Assembly: GCA_947074165.1 (NCBI GenBank)
Contig: CAMTOT010000160.1
Location: forward strand, 1 to 6,777
Direction: 5' to 3'
DNA from: an uncultured Bacteroidales bacterium
GTDB lineage: Bacteria; Bacteroidota; Bacteroidia; Bacteroidales; JAUNSR01
Length of the DNA stretch: 6,777 bases
Under the pieces are notes generated by a model, which saw only the letters and a list, made by a program, of their open reading frames with translations, made no database searches and was not told where the DNA came from. Every line of letters begins with the position of its first letter. The first letter of the stretch is position 1. The position numbers and the translations under genes were made by a program. Below are positions 1-6,702 of this stretch, piece by piece.

Positions 1-125
1 TGTTCATTAGTAAGTATAGGGTATTTATATCTGTTATATATTCCGTTTGATTCGCTTATCTCAATATTTCTTCTTGATAATAACAGTTCCTGTTTATCAA
101 AAAGGTCCTGCAATTTATTTTTCAT
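1..125 (-). CDS. GH130 glycoside phosphorylase, N-terminal fragment (likely 4-O-beta-D-mannosyl-D-glucose phosphorylase)
   Basis: This gene starts with ATG at 125-123 and runs off the window after 41 codons. The visible residues include LFDKQELLLSRRN (8-20) and then NGIYNRYKYPILTNE (27-41); the next codon begins CA, so it encodes His or Gln. From memory of the family, this pattern (an LL.R.N segment, then NG..(T/N)RY.YP(V/I)LT..H) is the N-terminal hallmark of GH130 enzymes such as the characterised Bacteroides fragilis mannosylglucose phosphorylase. That cytoplasmic enzyme converts mannosyl-beta-1,4-glucose plus phosphate to mannose-1-phosphate and glucose. No signal peptide is present, which fits a cytoplasmic location. 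The gene begins 9 bp after the GH26 stop codon, indicating co-transcription with the mannanase. A related alternative is a GH130 acting on mannan oligosaccharides; the catalytic part lies outside the window, so the specificity is inferred. No Shine-Dalgarno sequence is seen. Confidence 0.75.
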   Translation of the reverse strand, partial: MKNKLQDLFDKQELLLSRRNIEISESNGIYNRYKYPILTNE

Positions 126-134
126 ATTTCGATG

Positions 135-1493
135 TTATTTTAGATTTGGCATTTTAGATAAATCAATCACTTTATCGGATGAAAATGAATTTTTCCACCA
201 TGTAATATTGGCATGGATATGCTCCTCTGCATTAAATTTATCAGATGAAATTTGGTTCGTTACATCATAATCATACCAAGGCATAGCCCATAACCACATG
301 GCGCCTGAATTAATCTGTTCATTAAGGCCTGATACAGAGCCACACTCGCTGAGCGTGATAATTTTGTCTGGATATGTTTCAGTGATTTTTTGAAACTGCT
401 CGTTTATATCTTTTGCCGAGGTTAGGTTATAAATGTCCCGACCTATGATATCAACATAATTATCACCAGGATACCAGTCGTTATCATTAGTTTCTGTAGT
501 CCATACCCATATAAGATTATTCAGACCTTTACTTTGGAATGTTTCAAACATTATTATCCAAAGCTTTTTATACGACTCAGAGTTTTTTCCCCACCAGAAC
601 CATCCGCCTGCTGCCTCGTGAAGTGGTCTCCATAATACAGGTATTCCTTCGTTTTTCAGCAAAAGAATATAGTTAGACAACTTTTCCAGATCTGCTTTTA
701 TAATATCATTCTCATAAGTACCATCTATAACCGCATTGTCTATGCTAAAACGGGTTTTATCAGAATAAAAAGCCAACTCCTCACTGCCCTGAGATACCGG
801 TACGTTCCAGTGCCATCCGATACTGACTAATCCGTTCATATCCCACCAATCTTTTACAGGTGATATATCTGAATAGTCAATCCAATTAGCGGGAGAATAA
901 GCAAGATGACCATAGTCATAACCATTCATCGCCGGATACTTCCCCGTATGTTTATATACCCACATTGCTTCATTATAATTCCAACTTACATTGGCCATAG
1001 TACCAGAGATTATACTTTTACCATAGTTGTTAATAAGGAAATTATATACATTGACAGCTTCTTTAGATGCATTGGTTGTAACAAGTTCCTTTTTTATCGT
1101 AACCTCTGTTTTTGCCTTAGTTTTAAATTTTATATTGATTTCCTCATTAAATACGCCTGTAGGTCCTTTTACTGTTTTAGCGGGTATTTGCAAAATATAT
1201 TCAGTATCCTCATTTAGCGTAACCTCTATAGTTAATTTCTTGAATATAGCATCGGCACTTTTTATAGTACCTCCGTTGATGTTTATATTGTCTCGGTTTG
1301 ACAATGTTATGTTTTGATTAAATACGAGCGTAATTATTCTCTCACCCTTTAAAATGTTATCCTCTCCGTCAAATGGGTCAGAAGAAATAAGTACAGGCGC
1401 TATATCAACATTACTCACATCTTCATCTTTTTCACTGCAAGAAAAAAGCAGAAAAGAAGAGATTATCATCATTAAATATTTCAGACCCTTCAT
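135..1493 (-). CDS. GH26 endo-beta-1,4-mannanase, surface lipoprotein with N-terminal Ig-like domain
   Basis: This 452-residue enzyme is predicted to hydrolyse internal beta-1,4-mannosidic bonds in mannan, glucomannan or galactomannan. A lipoprotein signal peptide ends in the lipobox LLFSC (Cys19), followed by the acidic run SEKDED. That run resembles the Bacteroidetes lipoprotein export signal, so the protein is probably on the outer face of the outer membrane. Residues about 31-127 form a Big_5/SbsA-type Ig-like domain (DP.DGEDNI..., then LNEDTEYILQIP, ending IKFKTKA), likely a spacer. The GH26 catalytic domain spans about 140-440. The motif WRPLHEAAGGWFWWG (288-302) carries the predicted acid/base Glu293, and LSECG (381-385) carries the predicted nucleophile Glu383. 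His228 in GWHWN and the Trp-rich subsite strands also fit the family. GH26 also includes rare lichenases and xylanases, but the GH130 neighbour favours mannan. The ATG at 1493 gives an intact signal peptide. Both family catalytic glutamates are present, so it is probably active. Confidence 0.95.
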   Translation of the reverse strand: MKGLKYLMMIISSFLLFSCSEKDEDVSNVDIAPVLISSDPFDGEDNILKGERIITLVFNQNITLSNRDNININGGTIKSADAIFKKLTIEVTLNEDTEYILQIPAKTVKGPTGVFNEEINIKFKTKAKTEVTIKKELVTTNASKEAVNVYNFLINNYGKSIISGTMANVSWNYNEAMWVYKHTGKYPAMNGYDYGHLAYSPANWIDYSDISPVKDWWDMNGLVSIGWHWNVPVSQGSEELAFYSDKTRFSIDNAVIDGTYENDIIKADLEKLSNYILLLKNEGIPVLWRPLHEAAGGWFWWGKNSESYKKLWIIMFETFQSKGLNNLIWVWTTETNDNDWYPGDNYVDIIGRDIYNLTSAKDINEQFQKITETYPDKIITLSECGSVSGLNEQINSGAMWLWAMPWYDYDVTNQISSDKFNAEEHIHANITWWKNSFSSDKVIDLSKMPNLK

Positions 1494-1508
1494 TTTTGTT
1501 GTTTTTTT

Positions 1509-1538
1509 AAGGGGATACTTATGTTTGGGTATCCCCTT
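1509..1538 (-). promoter_or_regulatory. Intercistronic stem-loop ahead of the GH26 gene
   Basis: A perfect 10-bp inverted repeat, AAGGGGATAC / GTATCCCCTT (1509-1518 and 1529-1538), encloses a 10-nt loop. It occupies the middle of the 59-bp gap between the IPT-array protein (stop at 1555-1553) and the mannanase start (1493). In the minus-strand transcript the stem is followed by AAAAAAAC rather than a U tract, so it is not a canonical intrinsic terminator in the direction of the operon. In the plus direction it is followed by a loosely T-rich stretch, so weak termination of antisense transcripts is possible. Likely roles are transcript stabilisation, a processing site, or setting the mannanase level relative to the binding proteins. 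The structure is seen directly; its function is inferred. Confidence 0.55.
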
Positions 1539-1552
1539 GATGTTTTCTTTAT

Positions 1553-3649
1553 TTACTTTTTATTTTCAACTCTCACATTGTCAATGCATATTTTACTCCA
1601 GTCAAAGTTTGATAGCTGACAAGCCAGACCGGAGTCTCCGGATCCTATAGTAGATACACCCAGTGTTCCGAATTCAAGTGTAAGTGTCATCCATTCACCA
1701 CCGGTACTGAAAACGCCATTTTCGTCGACAGGGAAATGTCCAGAAGTACACCAGCCCCATGTTCCGCCAAAAATCCATTGTATCTTATAATCACCCGGTA
1801 TAAAATCCTCATCAGCTTTAATATCTATTTTCAATACTTTATTACTGATATCTTCAATTATATGGCGTCCGTTATTATTGTCTGCAAAGAACCATTTAAA
1901 CTCATTATCTAAAATAACACCGTTTCCACCCCTATAGTAAGAGTTGCCTTTAGCATCTGTTTCAATAGAGCCAATTCCCCAAATATTGCCTGGATATGAA
2001 TCTGCTTCAAAATCAAAATATATGCTAGCGTCAGGTGCAACAGGATCCGCACCTCCACAAAATACTACAGGCATTAGTCCTTCATCACCATCGATTGTTA
2101 TTATCATAGGTGTGATAGGGCCTGTTGCGGAACCTTTCACGTGATAAAATTCTACCAAAGCATCTGATTTGGCTCCATACGCAACGCAACTGATGGTATA
2201 ATTCCCTTCTTTATCTGCGAAATAGATCTCTTTTATAAGACTAAGGTCATTACCTTCTATCGTTATTTTATTTCCTATTCCCTCTGATTTGATAGAGGTA
2301 ATAGTTGGTAAAGTCACATTTATAGTGACAGTCTGTGTCGTGATAACCTGAGATGCATTTGTTGTAATCAAGGTTAATGCTCCTGTTTCTGCGCCTACAG
2401 GTACTGTCACAGTTAGTTCGTTTTCTGAAGATTGTTTGATTTCACCAGTTACAGATCCGAAATTTACTCTAGAGACAAGATCAAGATCCGTACCTTTTAT
2501 TTTAATATCTTCTTTCGCTTTAACAAGATCAGGTGTAATATCAGATACGCTAGGGAGAATGAATGTAAGTTCACCTCCTTCAACAGGAGTGTCTGACAAC
2601 GTATTTAATGTATATATACCGTTTGTAGCATTATCGGGAATTACCAATACGATTTTATCAGATGCAATCTCTTTAAATTCAGTTACCGGATCAGCACTGT
2701 TGAAAGATATATCCGATACCAGATCAAGATCTTTACCTGTTATTACAAACTCAGCACCGTTCTTAACTGTATTAGATGAAACGGACTCAATTACAGGTTT
2801 TATAAGATTAATAATATCTGACTCTATCTCTATTCCGCAATAAGCGACCAAAGTGACAGGACCCTCTTTCATTGATTGAGGAGTTTTTAAGGTAACTTTA
2901 TTTTCGCCGTTTCCCTTGATCTTTTCTCCTCCTGGCAATATGAAATACTCTACAAGATTGAAATCGCTTCCCTCAATTACAATTTCTTCACCTGGTTTGA
3001 CCGGATTAGGTGTTACTGATTTAAACGCAGGTAAAGTCACGTCAAGGTCATCATCAGAGTACACTACAATCGGAATTTCCGCGCCGTTAGATACTCTTAT
3101 CTTTCCAGGTTTTGCATAAATAGGTATGATGACTTCTATTTTACTTCTGCTTTGGCTTACAAACTCCGATACTATAGAATCTCCGGTAAATATGACTTCT
3201 TCAATTAAGTTTAGATATTCTCCTTCAATAGTTAGTTTCTCTCCCGCCTTAACAATAAGGGGGGATACCTTGTCAATAGATATAGGCTCTGAGAACGTAA
3301 GTGTCGTTTTTGTTTCTATTGTGCCTGTTGCCGTATTTAGCATTATTATACCCGGTTCGGAATCTTGAGGTATGTTGATTCTAATCTCTCTGGCATCCAC
3401 AATTGAGATATCAGATATATCTGCTGTACCGGGGATTGTTATACTCTTTACTTTGTCAAGATTTTTACCTATAAATCTCAGTTCTCCTCCCCTTAGAGCA
3501 GGAGAAGGACCAAAGGTATGGAGTACTATTGCGCTTCCACCTCCTTTATTGTCATCATCACTATCGCAGGCAGTAAATGATAGTCCGCCGATAATCATCA
3601 TAACGGACATCAATACTGTCAAAATTTTATTATTTTTATTTAGCTTCAT
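1553..3649 (-). CDS. Surface glycan-binding lipoprotein with six tandem IPT/TIG domains (SGBP-like)
   Basis: This 698-residue protein probably holds polysaccharide at the cell surface for the SusC/SusD importer. The signal peptide ends in LSFTAC (Cys28), followed by DSDDD, an acidic export-type signal. Residues about 41-531 hold six IPT/TIG-like Ig repeats, each with a G-x-(D/N)-L-(D/N)-L-(V/I)-like turn whose Gly falls at 61, 143, 227, 305, 386 and 466, giving periods of 78-84 residues. Four copies (2-5) begin with a recognisable VK(A/P/N) strand. The C-terminal domain (about 542-698) is rich in aromatic residues (Trp557, 586, 625, 631, 633, 653, 684) and ends in ICIDNVRV, matching the end of the neighbouring binding protein. 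It resembles the C-terminal ligand domain of Bacteroides SGBP-B proteins. The Ig repeats are poor in Trp, so they probably act as a stalk while the C-terminal domain binds glycan. The start follows the upstream gene's stop by 21 bp. The ligand, inferred from the operon, is beta-mannan. Confidence 0.87.
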   Translation of the reverse strand: MKLNKNNKILTVLMSVMMIIGGLSFTACDSDDDNKGGGSAIVLHTFGPSPALRGGELRFIGKNLDKVKSITIPGTADISDISIVDAREIRINIPQDSEPGIIMLNTATGTIETKTTLTFSEPISIDKVSPLIVKAGEKLTIEGEYLNLIEEVIFTGDSIVSEFVSQSRSKIEVIIPIYAKPGKIRVSNGAEIPIVVYSDDDLDVTLPAFKSVTPNPVKPGEEIVIEGSDFNLVEYFILPGGEKIKGNGENKVTLKTPQSMKEGPVTLVAYCGIEIESDIINLIKPVIESVSSNTVKNGAEFVITGKDLDLVSDISFNSADPVTEFKEIASDKIVLVIPDNATNGIYTLNTLSDTPVEGGELTFILPSVSDITPDLVKAKEDIKIKGTDLDLVSRVNFGSVTGEIKQSSENELTVTVPVGAETGALTLITTNASQVITTQTVTINVTLPTITSIKSEGIGNKITIEGNDLSLIKEIYFADKEGNYTISCVAYGAKSDALVEFYHVKGSATGPITPMIITIDGDEGLMPVVFCGGADPVAPDASIYFDFEADSYPGNIWGIGSIETDAKGNSYYRGGNGVILDNEFKWFFADNNNGRHIIEDISNKVLKIDIKADEDFIPGDYKIQWIFGGTWGWCTSGHFPVDENGVFSTGGEWMTLTLEFGTLGVSTIGSGDSGLACQLSNFDWSKICIDNVRVENKK
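2057..3529 (-). repeat. Six-copy tandem IPT/TIG domain-coding repeat
   Basis: Within the 698-residue binding protein the coding sequence repeats about every 240-250 bp, once per Ig-like domain (residues about 41-531). The copies are mostly diverged at the DNA level. Repeats 4 and 5 are the closest: both contain GKDLDLV/GTDLDLV, and the plus-strand string AGATCAAGATC recurs at 2478-2488 and 2721-2731, exactly 243 bp (81 codons) apart. This suggests growth by tandem duplication, with the 4/5 pair possibly the youngest. Domain edges are approximate because they were placed by eye. Confidence 0.75.
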
Positions 3650-3670
3650 AATATTGTCTGTTTAAGGTTA

Positions 3671-4909
3671 TTACTCGGCAGGTACAACTCTGATGTTATC
3701 TATGCAGATATGAGGATTACAATCAGTACCATTTATTCCGCCATGATAAACAAAGAATGTAAGACCACCATAGTTACCTGCCGGTGCCATCTCTGAAGAT
3801 CCACCTTCATGCGTATATTTAAACTCTTTAATCGGTATAGAAACAGTAATCCATCCATCGGTAGTGTATGAGCCTGTAGATTCCCAAGGTCGCCATAATC
3901 CGCGAGGGAAATTAGAATCCGCAATATAAGAATTGGTTCCTGTTAATGACCATGGAGTGAATATCATCTGTAGAGCATTTGCTGACCACGCTTCAACAAC
4001 ATATACTTCAAACTTCAAAATCGCATTATTCAGATCGGTATCAAATAAGTCTCCTTCCGGACGACCATTGGCTGTACCCCATAAATTGAAGGAGAATTCA
4101 TCCTCCGACCAGCTTGATCCAGCCTCTCCGCTTAGCGCACCTTTAAAACATACATAATTGCCCGATATGCCTTCCGGGTCACTATTGCTTATTTTCCCGG
4201 CACGCCAACCGCCGTCGGCATTTGTATTGTCCCAGTCGAGTATCATGCCGCGGTCATCTCTAAACTGAAATTTAGAGCGACTCTGACCATATATAGATGA
4301 TACTGTGATATATCCCTTTTGGGACTCATGCGGAACACGGAATTTAGTTTGAGTCTTTTCTACTGAAATAATTTCAGTAACAGGTATATTACCAGCCATT
4401 GATATTGTCAACGGCTCATTTTCATCATCTATAAAGTAGTCACCGAAAAGAGTCACAATGTCGCCATCGTGAGCATATTCACATGATATGCTGCTAACGA
4501 CAGGTCCGGGAACAAGTACTTTAAAATCATAATCGATAGTATCTGTCTTTGTGACCATATACATTTTGTGAGTAACTTTTTCCGGAATATTCTTCGGAAT
4601 ATTAACAAATAGTGTTTTGTCGGTGATAAAACTTGTATTAAGAATCGCTTTCTGGTCATTGAACCATATCTCTTTTATACTATGCAGATTCTGACCGACA
4701 ATGCAAATTGTATTATCCATATATGCCGACACTATAAGAGAGTCAGATGTAGCAGGGTCAGGAAGCCTTACGTAATGCACTTCGGGAGATCCGTCGGCAA
4801 TCTTCCATTTTGAGTCATTTTCATCATCACAAGATGTCATTCCAAGTGCAAAACAGCATGCAGCCCCGGCCATCAATGCTTTGGTTATATTTAAATTTAA
4901 GTTTTTCAT
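3671..4909 (-). CDS. Surface glycan-binding lipoprotein in SusE/F position (SGBP-like, Ig plus C-terminal binding domain)
   Basis: This 412-residue lipoprotein directly follows SusD and is predicted to bind the target glycan outside the cell. The ATG at 4909 is preferred because it gives a standard signal peptide (MKNLNLNITK..., lipobox ALGMTSC, Cys27, then DDEND) and leaves a 19-bp gap after susD. An upstream in-frame GTG at 4945 would add 12 residues and overlap susD. Residues about 42-132 form a first Ig-like region (ICIVGQNLHSIKEIWFND, an IPT-type turn). Residues about 134-217 form a second (VSSISCEYAHDGDIVTLFG...). The C-terminal domain (about 220-412) has many tryptophans (226, 235, 267, 277, 308, 320, 339, 342, 353) and ends in HICIDNIRV, the same terminal strand as the next gene product. 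This layout fits Bacteroidetes glycan-binding surface proteins of the SGBP-B type rather than classic starch SusE/SusF. Mannan specificity is inferred from the operon only. Confidence 0.87.
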   Translation of the reverse strand: MKNLNLNITKALMAGAACCFALGMTSCDDENDSKWKIADGSPEVHYVRLPDPATSDSLIVSAYMDNTICIVGQNLHSIKEIWFNDQKAILNTSFITDKTLFVNIPKNIPEKVTHKMYMVTKTDTIDYDFKVLVPGPVVSSISCEYAHDGDIVTLFGDYFIDDENEPLTISMAGNIPVTEIISVEKTQTKFRVPHESQKGYITVSSIYGQSRSKFQFRDDRGMILDWDNTNADGGWRAGKISNSDPEGISGNYVCFKGALSGEAGSSWSEDEFSFNLWGTANGRPEGDLFDTDLNNAILKFEVYVVEAWSANALQMIFTPWSLTGTNSYIADSNFPRGLWRPWESTGSYTTDGWITVSIPIKEFKYTHEGGSSEMAPAGNYGGLTFFVYHGGINGTDCNPHICIDNIRVVPAE

Positions 4910-4928
4910 AATGTAGCAGACTAAAAGA

Positions 4929-6632
4929 TTAGTAAGAATATACACTCATATCATAATCAACAGGATCCTTTTTAAGATTAGGATTCATCGTAAGATCGGT
5001 ATCAGGGAACGGCAGCTCAAAGCTCGCATCTGTTACGTTGGGGATATCAGGCGTTTTTTCGTAATAAACGTCTTCATCTGTCATAACTCCCGTTTTATAA
5101 TAATTATTCAGACCGTTATATGTGCTTCGTCTTTGTGATTTTAATTCTTTGATAGCTCTTTGCGGATTATAATAATGAAGTCTCACGTAGTCATACCAGC
5201 GGTCACCCTCAAGAGCAAGCTCAAGACGACGCTCTTTCCATACATCTTCCCATGTGATTACAGTTTTAGCCGCTTCTCCTCGTACAGACCTTTGGCGAAC
5301 GGCATTAAATGCTTCGAGAGCCTTAGCATCTGTTGTCGAACCATTATTTCCAATCACGGCTTCAGCGTAAATAAGATAAACATCTGAAAGACGCAGAATA
5401 TGCGTAGCAAGACTGGTCGCCATTCTGCTCATACTATGACCGATACCGGCAATATGATCAGCGTTATTTCCTACTATATGTTTCACAATATTAGCTCCTG
5501 TTGGACACTGGAATTCATTAGGCCCGGTCTCATATTCACTGCAGAAATAGTTATAATCAAGTCCGCCTTTATCTGTCCAGAAATAATCATAATAATCACC
5601 ATACATCATCATAGTAGCCTGGCGGCGATCATCATGGTTGTTTCGTGTAAGGCTAAGAGCACTCTCTCCGAACGCGTCCTGAAGGTCAACCGATGGTCCT
5701 CCGTAGCCACCCCAGGTTGCACCGTATTCATCTATCCCTGTGATTCCAAGATCAGACTGCAGAGTATTTTGAGAAGTCCAGATATTTGACACGATCCATC
5801 TCCAGGCAAGAAGAGATTCACTGCTTACGTTGTTTTTTAGACGAAAAATATCAGAGTAGTTTTTCATAAGCTCTCTTCCGCTTTCATCTATAACTCTGCC
5901 GGCATACATAGCCGCTTTTGCCAAATCATCTGCATTACGGCTTTCATTCTGATTTAGTCCCGATTTTGTCAGATACACTTTAGAAAGGAGTCCGTAAGCA
6001 GTATATTTATCTATACGACCGTTTTTAGTGATATCTGATTCAGGCAACCATTCGATTGCTTTTTCCAGAGTCATTATTATATACTCGTATACATTTTCCG
6101 GTTTGGCTCTGTACAGAGAGTTGTATCCACCTGAGGCTATATCAGAAGAGTTATTATGAATGATTGGCACACCGCCGAAACAGCGTACTAGGTAGAAGTA
6201 AGACATTGCCTTCCATACTAGGGCTTCTCCTTTTACATTTCTTTTTACTTCCTCCGAAACTCCGGGACCTGATTTTAAATCTATATTTTCGATGACTCCG
6301 TTGCAATATGCATTGACAGACCATAGTGAAGCCGACATGTTTACAAGGTCTTCATCTGTAGAGTTTATTGTAAATGTAAGATATGGAGATGATCCCATAT
6401 AATAGTTTCCCGGAAGTACTTCTCCGATCTTAAAGAATCCACGCTGAAAGTCATACCATGGTGAATTATAGATAGCATTTACAGCTTGTCTGCACTGCTC
6501 ATCTGTCTGATAGAATCCATCTACAACGTAGCTGTCTTCTGTCGGACGGTCAAGGAAATCCTCACAAGAAGAGAATCCACCCAAGACTAAAGAGGCAAGA
6601 CCTATGTTTCTGAATATATTGAATAGTTTCAT
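4929..6632 (-). CDS. SusD-like outer-membrane glycan-binding lipoprotein (RagB/SusD family)
   Basis: This 567-residue protein is the lid-like surface partner of the SusC transporter, capturing oligosaccharides and delivering them to the barrel. The lipobox GGFSSC places the acylated Cys at 23, followed by EDFLDRPTEDSY, the usual SusD N-terminus. Family hallmarks appear in order: the TPR-like helix GEALVWKAMSYFYLVRCFGG (135-154) followed by VPI, the RLSDVYLIYAEAV helix (414-426), NAVRQRS (443-449) and WKERRLELALEGDRWYDYVR (465-484). The C-terminus MNPNLKKDP (549-557) is also typical. Length is normal for the family and no frame disruption is seen. The ATG at 6632 follows the susC stop by 70 bp without a Shine-Dalgarno sequence, behind an A-rich leader. 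Substrate is not readable from the family alone; mannan-type oligosaccharides are inferred from the GH26 and GH130 genes downstream. Confidence 0.97.
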   Translation of the reverse strand: MKLFNIFRNIGLASLVLGGFSSCEDFLDRPTEDSYVVDGFYQTDEQCRQAVNAIYNSPWYDFQRGFFKIGEVLPGNYYMGSSPYLTFTINSTDEDLVNMSASLWSVNAYCNGVIENIDLKSGPGVSEEVKRNVKGEALVWKAMSYFYLVRCFGGVPIIHNNSSDIASGGYNSLYRAKPENVYEYIIMTLEKAIEWLPESDITKNGRIDKYTAYGLLSKVYLTKSGLNQNESRNADDLAKAAMYAGRVIDESGRELMKNYSDIFRLKNNVSSESLLAWRWIVSNIWTSQNTLQSDLGITGIDEYGATWGGYGGPSVDLQDAFGESALSLTRNNHDDRRQATMMMYGDYYDYFWTDKGGLDYNYFCSEYETGPNEFQCPTGANIVKHIVGNNADHIAGIGHSMSRMATSLATHILRLSDVYLIYAEAVIGNNGSTTDAKALEAFNAVRQRSVRGEAAKTVITWEDVWKERRLELALEGDRWYDYVRLHYYNPQRAIKELKSQRRSTYNGLNNYYKTGVMTDEDVYYEKTPDIPNVTDASFELPFPDTDLTMNPNLKKDPVDYDMSVYSY

Positions 6633-6681
6633 TTGATTTGATTTTTGCTTTAATACTAAAACGTGTATAGCATCTATATAA

Positions 6682-6701
6682 ATTTGAATTCTATATCAAA
6701 T
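6682..6701 (-). other. Short A/T-rich inverted repeat in the susC-susD gap
   Basis: The 70-bp gap between susC and susD (6633-6702) begins, in the transcript direction, with a 6-bp inverted repeat ATTTGA / TCAAAT around an 8-nt spacer, adjacent to the susC stop. It has only one G-C pair per stem and no following U tract, so it is weak. The remainder of the gap is A/T-rich; no match to the Bacteroides -7 element (TAnnTTTG) was found by eye, which argues against a separate susD promoter here. Confidence 0.25.
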
Positions 6702-6702
6702 G

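Noticed and set aside
906..1317. Plus-strand open frames opposite the mannanase gene
   Set aside because: They overlap the GH26 coding region and look like antisense shadows rich in Ile, Phe and Tyr, with no family resemblance.
1509..1538. Stem-loop considered as a classical Rho-independent terminator ending the operon before GH26
   Set aside because: In the minus-strand transcript it is followed by A residues, not U, and the downstream GH26 and GH130 genes continue in the same direction with functional linkage.
2436..2843. Plus-strand open frame of 135 residues opposite the IPT-array gene, with similar smaller plus-strand frames at 2916-3119, 3126-3368 and 3372-3665
   Set aside because: They lie antisense to a well-supported gene with clear domain repeats. 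Their products are low-complexity Ser/Ile/Thr-rich strings mirroring the repeat codons, with no recognisable domain.
2057..3529. Periodic repeats considered as a CRISPR array or tandem satellite
   Set aside because: The period is about 240 bp and in frame, the copies are divergent, and they encode Ig-like domains. There are no short identical repeats with unique spacers.
4453..4659. Minus-strand frames nested in the first binding protein (also 3733-3924)
   Set aside because: They are out-of-frame reads inside a convincing lipoprotein gene, with no independent support.
5400..5789. Plus-strand open frame of 129 residues opposite susD
   Set aside because: It is antisense to an intact SusD with all family hallmarks, and its product shows no domain.
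6633..6702. Possible separate promoter for susD
   Set aside because: No TTTG...TAnnTTTG Bacteroides-type promoter is seen in the gap. The nearest candidate around 6697 fails at the TA positions, and susC-susD pairs are normally co-transcribed.
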